64,000 bases of DNA from assembly GCA_963813415.1 (NCBI GenBank), contig CAWEYW010000009.1:434001-498000 (forward strand). Direction: 5' to 3'. Numbering within the stretch: the stretch's first letter is position 1; each line of letters starts with the position of its first letter. This stretch comes from CAIWHR01 sp963813415 (GTDB taxonomy: Bacteria; Pseudomonadota; Gammaproteobacteria; Burkholderiales; Casimicrobiaceae). The position numbers and the translations under genes are program-made. This document shows positions 59,359-64,000 of this stretch, piece after piece. Under the pieces are notes generated by a model. It searched no databases. It was not told where the DNA came from and worked only from the letters and a program-made list of their open reading frames with translations.

Positions 59359-60528
59359 TCAATCCCGGATGTCCTGCAGGAACCACTCCATGGGCAGTGG
59401 CTGCCCCAGGCCGCGCCGACGCGCCTCTTCGTACGCAACGCCCGCTACCGCATAGAACTGCGCGCCCTGGATGTTGCCGCGCTCCGCATAGGTGATCTGG
59501 TCGTCGCGCGTACGACCCGGGCTGCGGCCGTACACGCGGTCGGCATAGAAGACGTCGTCGCCGCGCCCTGTCACGCTGGGCGCGCGGCGTCCCATCCGCA
59601 GCCGGGACCACGCCGCGTCGTCGGGTCGGGCGACATAGCCGAGGTACTCGTCCGTCGTGCCAAGCTCCGGCCGTCCCACGGGCGCCGGGGCCGTGCCGAG
59701 GCGCAGGGTGACGTCGAAGCGGTCTCGCGCGCTGTCATGGGGACGCCCCCCGATCGAGATCACGTGCATGCCTGGCTCCAGCCACTCGCCGCGCAGGACG
59801 GGCTCGGCCGAATCGGTGCACGCTGCCAGGATGCCGGCACCGCGGCAGGCGTCCTGCGGATGGTCGACGGCAACGGCGGGAACCCCGTGCCGCGCCGTCA
59901 TCTCCATCGCGAAGCGCGTGCGGTGCGCGGGTGTCGGACTGAATACACGGATCGACGCGATTTCGCGCACTTCCTTCAGCGCCGCGACGTGCGCACGCGC
60001 CATGCCACCGGAGCCCAGCATGCCGAGGGTCACCGGACCCGGGCGCGCCATCAGGTCGGCGCCGATGGCGCTGTCGGCAGCGACGCGCAGGTGCTGCAGG
60101 ACGCCATCGTTGATGAGCGCCAGCGGCAGCGCAGTCTCGACGTCGAACAGCAAAATCAGTCCGCAGAAAAGCCCGGGCCGCCCGGCGAACTTTTCCTGCG
60201 TGCGCGCGCCGTGCGCCGTCGTCTCGTAGATCACGTCGGACTTCATGCGGATGGCGAAATAGCCGCGGGTGGACCCGCCCTCCATCGTGCCCCACTGATA
60301 GAACCGCCCGGCCGTAGTGGTAGGGATGCGGATGTCGATGCGCGGCCGGCAGACGGCCTCGCCGTCCGCGAGATCGCGGTAGGACCGCTCCAGGGCCTCG
60401 CGCGTCATGCGCGGACTCAGGACGGCCTCGATCACGCGGTTGTCGAGCAGCAACGTCGTGCCCGTCACGGCGGCGCCCGCCGGGGCAGTGCCCGTCGCCG
60501 CTGGACCGCGGCTGACGCCGCCGTCCAT
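59359..60528 (-). CDS. Ornithine cyclodeaminase/mu-crystallin family enzyme
   Basis: A 389-aa protein starting MDGGVSRGPAATGTAPAG. The NAD(P)-binding motif is LGMLGSGGMARAHVAALKEV. Segments TTAGRFYQWGTMEGGSTRGY and GLILLFDVETALPLALINDG are typical of the family, where they bind substrate and orient the cofactor. Members deaminate cyclic amino acids or reduce imines and ketimines. The gene lies between binding-protein copies 1 and 2, starting 2 nt after copy 2, so the compound taken up may be an amine or imino acid. The longer frame to 61041 overlaps copy 2 and is a shadow. Confidence 0.85.
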   Translation of the reverse strand: MDGGVSRGPAATGTAPAGAAVTGTTLLLDNRVIEAVLSPRMTREALERSYRDLADGEAVCRPRIDIRIPTTTAGRFYQWGTMEGGSTRGYFAIRMKSDVIYETTAHGARTQEKFAGRPGLFCGLILLFDVETALPLALINDGVLQHLRVAADSAIGADLMARPGPVTLGMLGSGGMARAHVAALKEVREIASIRVFSPTPAHRTRFAMEMTARHGVPAVAVDHPQDACRGAGILAACTDSAEPVLRGEWLEPGMHVISIGGRPHDSARDRFDVTLRLGTAPAPVGRPELGTTDEYLGYVARPDDAAWSRLRMGRRAPSVTGRGDDVFYADRVYGRSPGRTRDDQITYAERGNIQGAQFYAVAGVAYEEARRRGLGQPLPMEWFLQDIRD

Positions 60529-60530
60529 GC

Positions 60531-61598
60531 TCACCGCCCCCCACGCAGCGTCGTCTCGTACAGACGCGTCCAGCGGTCGTTGTCCTTCAGCACTTCCCTG
60601 GCGTCGAGGATGCGAACACGCAAGCCCTTCAGCGGTGACTCCTCGGTGCGGATCGCGGGAATGTAGGCCATGTCGGCAAGAATCGGCTGTGCATCCGTCA
60701 GCATGTACTCGTAGAACAGCAGCGCCGCGTGCGGGTGCGGCGCGCGGGACAGCAGGCCGATGGCGTTGGCGCGCACGACCGCAGGCTCGAGCACCATCCA
60801 GTCGATCGGTGCGCCCTTGCGTTTGAGCTGCTCGGGCATGTAGCTGTGCACGGTCAGCGCAAAGGGCACCTCCCCCGAAGCCACCATGTTCGTCAGCACC
60901 GAGTTGCCGGTGCGCACCGAAAGGCCGTTGCCCGCGACGAGATCCTGGAAGAATTTGAGGCCGCGTGCCTCGCCCATGTCCTGCACCACCGCCTCGAACC
61001 ACTCCTGGTTCTTGGCTTCGATGCCGAGGCGTCCTTTCCACTTCGGGTCCAGCAGATCGGTCAGCGCGTGCGGGAGCTCGTCGCGGCGTACCTTGTCGGT
61101 GTTGTACGCCTGGGCGAAGAGGTTCAGATACACCGGTGCATACGCGCGATGGTCCGGCAGCGCGCCTTCCACGAGCTTCGCGTGGGCGTTCGAACGCACT
61201 TCCTGCAGCAGGCCTTCCGTATGCAGCGCCTCGAGCTCGGGCGCGCCGAGAATCAGGGCATCGACGTCGTGGCGGCCGGCTTTCGCTTCGGCGACGGTCC
61301 GCGCCACCACCTTGTCGCTGCCGGCGCGCCAGACCTGCAGCTTGACGCCGTAGCGCTTGTCGAAATCCGCCGCGAGACGATCGAGATTGGCCGGCGGCAA
61401 GGTGGTGTACACGAGCACCACGCCTTCCTTGCGGGCGCCCGGCAGGAGGCGCGCCGTGCGGTCCGCGGCCGCGTCGCGCGCCAGGTCGTTCAACGCCAGC
61501 GCGGCGGGGACCTGTGCCAGGCCCACGGGCGCTGCCGCGATCAACGACAGCGCCGTTACCGCGAGCAGCGCTGCGAGGCGTGGAAGAACGGCGCGCAC
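60531..61598 (-). CDS. Periplasmic ABC substrate-binding protein, tandem copy 2
   Basis: A 355-aa paralogue of copy 1 with a conventional Sec leader (LLAVTALSLIAAAPVGLAQ). Shared blocks: DKRYGVKLQVWRAGSDKVVA, DLLDPKWKGRLGIEAKNQEW and TGNSVLTNMVASGEVPFALT. This copy has the most divergent ligand-facing segments of the four. It is 37 nt downstream of copy 3 and is followed at once by the cyclodeaminase-family gene. Confidence 0.88.
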   Translation of the reverse strand: MRAVLPRLAALLAVTALSLIAAAPVGLAQVPAALALNDLARDAAADRTARLLPGARKEGVVLVYTTLPPANLDRLAADFDKRYGVKLQVWRAGSDKVVARTVAEAKAGRHDVDALILGAPELEALHTEGLLQEVRSNAHAKLVEGALPDHRAYAPVYLNLFAQAYNTDKVRRDELPHALTDLLDPKWKGRLGIEAKNQEWFEAVVQDMGEARGLKFFQDLVAGNGLSVRTGNSVLTNMVASGEVPFALTVHSYMPEQLKRKGAPIDWMVLEPAVVRANAIGLLSRAPHPHAALLFYEYMLTDAQPILADMAYIPAIRTEESPLKGLRVRILDAREVLKDNDRWTRLYETTLRGGR

Positions 61599-61635
61599 GG
61601 GCGCTCCGGTCAGGCTAGTCGCGGTGACGACGCGA

Positions 61636-62748
61636 TCACTTCCCGCCCTGCACCCCGAACGTCTCCTGGTAGAGCTTCTCCCATTTCTGGCCGTGGTCGA
61701 GAATGGTCGCGGGATCGATGAACTTCAGCGGGAATTTATTGAGGTTCGTCTCGATCTTCCGGTTGGTCGGCACGAAGTCCCGTGACAGCAGGATCTTCTG
61801 GCCTTCGGCACCGATCTCGAACTCGTACCAGAGGAGCGCGGCGTTGGGATGCGCGGCTTTGGCGGCCACGCCGACGCCGTTGGCGCGAGCGATCGCCGGC
61901 GGGATCACGAACCAGTCGATCGGGGCGCCCTTGTTCTTGAGCTGCTCGGCCTTGTAGTTGTACACGGTGATCGACATGGGGATCTCGCCGGAGACGACGA
62001 GGTTGGTGAGCAGGGTGTGACCCTTGCGCACGGACACCCCGTTCCTGGCAACGATGTCCTTCCAGAGCTTGACGCACTTCGCCTCGCCACCGAGCTCGCC
62101 ACATACGCCGGCGAACCAGTCGGAATCCTCAGCTTCGATGCCAAGGCGTCCCTTCCAGCGCGGGTCGAGGAGATCCTCGTATTTCTTCGGCAGCTCGTCC
62201 TTCTTCACGAGCTTCGTGTTGTACGCGAACGCGAAGATGTTCAGGCGCGAGCCCACCCACGAGTCGTGCTTGAACTTCGCCTCGGGAATGAGATCGTTCG
62301 TCTCGGCTGAGTGCACCGGCGTCAGGATCTTCTCGCGCACCAGCGCTTCCATCTCCGGCCCGTTGGTCTCGAACACGTCGGCGTCGTACCGGCCCGCACC
62401 GGCTTCGGTGACGCCGCGCTGCAGCACCTTCTCGGAGCTCGCGCGCCAGACCTTGGCCTTGACGCCGTACTTCTTCTCGAAGGCGTCGGTGAGCACCTTC
62501 ATGTCATCCACGGGCGCCGACGTATAGATGGATACCTCGCCTTCCTTCTTCGCGCCGTCGATGAGCCGTTGCAACCGGTCGGCGCCCTGATACGTGGCGA
62601 GGCCGATGCCCGTTGGCGCCGCGCCCTGGGCGAGCGCATCGCCGAGCGGCAGCGCGCCGGCCAGCATGGTCGCGGCCAGCGCCACCAGCGCATGCCGGCG
62701 GGTGAACGGGTGCTTGATAGGTACAACCGAATGTTGCGTTGAATCCAT
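61636..62748 (-). CDS. Periplasmic ABC substrate-binding protein, tandem copy 3
   Basis: A 370-aa paralogue with a leader (HALVALAATMLAGALPLGDA). Shared blocks: KKYGVKAKVWRASSEKVLQR, DLLDPRWKGRLGIEAEDSDW and VRKGHTLLTNLVVSG. It is closest in sequence pattern to copy 1. It is separated from copy 4 by 45 nt. Confidence 0.88.
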   Translation of the reverse strand: MDSTQHSVVPIKHPFTRRHALVALAATMLAGALPLGDALAQGAAPTGIGLATYQGADRLQRLIDGAKKEGEVSIYTSAPVDDMKVLTDAFEKKYGVKAKVWRASSEKVLQRGVTEAGAGRYDADVFETNGPEMEALVREKILTPVHSAETNDLIPEAKFKHDSWVGSRLNIFAFAYNTKLVKKDELPKKYEDLLDPRWKGRLGIEAEDSDWFAGVCGELGGEAKCVKLWKDIVARNGVSVRKGHTLLTNLVVSGEIPMSITVYNYKAEQLKNKGAPIDWFVIPPAIARANGVGVAAKAAHPNAALLWYEFEIGAEGQKILLSRDFVPTNRKIETNLNKFPLKFIDPATILDHGQKWEKLYQETFGVQGGK

Positions 62749-62793
62749 TGCCAGTCTCCTCGTGGTCAGGCGGCCGGGCCACCCGACAGATCG

Positions 62794-63885
62794 CTATTCC
62801 TTGTCCTTCTCGACCGGGCGTCCGTTCAGGAACAGCTGGGACCAGAGCTTCTCCCATTTCTGCTCCTCGTCCAGGACGATGACCGGGTCGATGTTCTGAT
62901 ACTTGAACTTGTTGAGCGGACTGTCCACGGCCGTGCTCGACGGGACGCGTCCGCGCTGCTTGATGATCTCCTGGCCCTCGCGGGAGAGGAGGTAATCGGC
63001 GAACAGCAGCGCCGCGTGCGGATGCGGCGCATTCCGCGAAACGCCAATCCCCTGGGGTCGTCCGAAGGTCGGGTCGAGCGCCTTCCACTTGACCGGCGCA
63101 CCCTTGACCGCCAGGCGCTCGATGTTGTGGTTGTAGATGGACAGCGCGAGCGGAATCTCGCCCGACGCGACGAGCTCGGCCATCAGCGTGTGCCCGGTGC
63201 GCAGCTCCGGCTTCAGCGCCGCGATCTTGCGGAAGTAGTCGAGTCCCTTCTGTTCGCCCATGTGCTTCACCATGGCGCCGAACCAGTCCACGTCGCTTGC
63301 TTCCATGCCGATCTTGCCGCTCCACTTCGGGTCGAGCAGGTCCTGGTAGCTGTTCGGCACGTCCTGCGGCTTCACCAGATTGGTGTTCCAGCCCACGACG
63401 AAGAAATTGAAGCGGTCCGGAACGTAATTGCGATGCTTGGGGAACGCCTCGGGTGGCAGGTCCTTGAACATCGGGCTGTAGAAAGGCTCGAGCAACTGCT
63501 CACGGTAGAGCGCTTCCATCTCCGGTCCATTGGTTTCGAACACGTCCGGCGTGAACCGCTTGGCCCGCGCCTCCGTGACGGCGCGCTGCACGACCTTCTC
63601 GCTGCTGGCCCGCCAGAGCGTCACCTTGACGCCGTACTTCTTCTCGAAGGCCTCGGTGATCGGCACGGAGTCCTTGAGATTGAGGGAGGTGTAGATGACG
63701 ACCGTCCCTTCTTTTTTCGCCTGCTCAAGCACGCGCTGGTCGCGGTCGGCCCCCTGATACATGTAGACGTCCGTGTTCTTGGACTTGGTTTGCGCGAGGG
63801 CGTTCGGCACGAACGCCGCTACGAGTGCCGCGGTCATGACCAAACGTGCCAGCAGAAGGCCTGGGGGAGACGAAAAGCGCTTCAT
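62794..63885 (-). CDS. Periplasmic ABC substrate-binding protein, tandem copy 4
   Basis: A 363-aa paralogue with a Sec leader (LLLARLVMTAALVAAFVPNA). Shared blocks: KKYGVKVTLWRASSEKVVQR, DLLDPKWSGKIGMEASDVDW and RTGHTLMAELVASGEIPLAL. It is first of the run, so the promoter for the array should lie beyond 63886. Its transporter partners may be upstream outside the window. Confidence 0.88.
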   Translation of the reverse strand: MKRFSSPPGLLLARLVMTAALVAAFVPNALAQTKSKNTDVYMYQGADRDQRVLEQAKKEGTVVIYTSLNLKDSVPITEAFEKKYGVKVTLWRASSEKVVQRAVTEARAKRFTPDVFETNGPEMEALYREQLLEPFYSPMFKDLPPEAFPKHRNYVPDRFNFFVVGWNTNLVKPQDVPNSYQDLLDPKWSGKIGMEASDVDWFGAMVKHMGEQKGLDYFRKIAALKPELRTGHTLMAELVASGEIPLALSIYNHNIERLAVKGAPVKWKALDPTFGRPQGIGVSRNAPHPHAALLFADYLLSREGQEIIKQRGRVPSSTAVDSPLNKFKYQNIDPVIVLDEEQKWEKLWSQLFLNGRPVEKDKE

Positions 63886-64000
63886 GGCGGAACTCCTTGT
63901 CCTGCTGCGGAGGGCCGTGCACCGGCCGACGAGCGGGCACTCTGGATCGATGTTGAATGTAATCGGGCCGCGATAGGTAGCCGCGCCGCGAGTCGGGCAC

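Noticed and set aside
1..64000. tRNA, rRNA or riboswitch genes
   Set aside because: I found no cloverleaf, rRNA core or recognisable riboswitch motif by reading; a covariance-model scan would be needed to exclude them.

Overview
The window reads as chromosome of a high-GC, Gram-negative, facultatively anaerobic betaproteobacterium, probably Burkholderiales-like. This is judged from the high GC3, the UbiU/UbiV/UbiT set for oxygen-independent ubiquinone synthesis, TonB/TolA-type envelope genes and dense aromatic and organosulfonate catabolic operons. The species cannot be named from the sequence.

Layout. (1) 1-5.2 kb is an oxygen-limitation block: the 5' end of a membrane protein at the left edge, a B12-binding radical SAM protein, ubiT-ubiV-ubiU, and a divergent DUF2249 gene. 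Three FNR/Anr-like boxes (147-160, 4747-4760, 4898-4911) sit upstream of these units. (2) 5.3-12 kb is mixed: a gamma-glutamyltransferase-like enzyme, a TetR regulator with a palindrome on its start codon, a thiol-dioxygenase-like cupin and an 861-aa winged-helix/ATPase regulator. (3) 12-13 kb holds decayed genes. (4) 13.2-18.7 kb holds a TonB/TolA-like protein with two extreme tandem repeats, an SBP56 methanethiol-oxidase-like protein with a membrane partner, and a nitrilase. (5) 18.7-25.5 kb is an accessory region: a small ribbon-helix-helix/coiled-coil gene pair, a dif-like XerCD site, an IS5-family remnant, a decayed DUF3701 tyrosine integrase, a secreted GH53-like galactanase and a decayed group II intron reverse transcriptase. 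(6) 25.5-33.4 kb is an ABC transporter plus three dehydrogenases, one HpsN-like, with a divergent LacI regulator and two matching operators. It is best read as a dihydroxypropanesulfonate (DHPS) catabolic unit. (7) 34-41.2 kb carries a UvrD/Rep-like helicase, a PAS-GGDEF diguanylate cyclase and a secreted matrixin protease. The protease shares its C-terminal DUF5648 module with the GH53 protein. (8) 41.6-54.8 kb is a 14-gene minus-strand operon: a Rieske oxygenase, two paralogous alcohol dehydrogenases, a CobW GTPase, a DHP-decarboxylase-like protein, a divergent PanB homologue, an alpha/beta hydrolase with a Cys nucleophile, LigJ-like and LigK/RraA-like enzymes, an FtsZ-like small protein and a complete ABC importer. 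(9) 55-57.8 kb holds MFS, methyltransferase-like and EamA genes on the plus strand. (10) 57.8-63.9 kb holds a Rieske ferredoxin, an ornithine-cyclodeaminase-family enzyme and four paralogous periplasmic binding proteins with no permease or ATPase in view.

How it fits together. Region 8 looks like a complete route for an unidentified aromatic acid: ABC uptake, Rieske hydroxylation, dehydrogenation, decarboxylation, and LigJ/LigK-type lower steps giving pyruvate and oxaloacetate-type products. No ring-cleavage dioxygenase is present. Regions 9-10 may supply transport and the ferredoxin. Region 8 is the best candidate for an undescribed system. The HpsN-type unit with its own ABC importer, the four-SBP array and the dif-like site beside a dead integrase are the next most notable.
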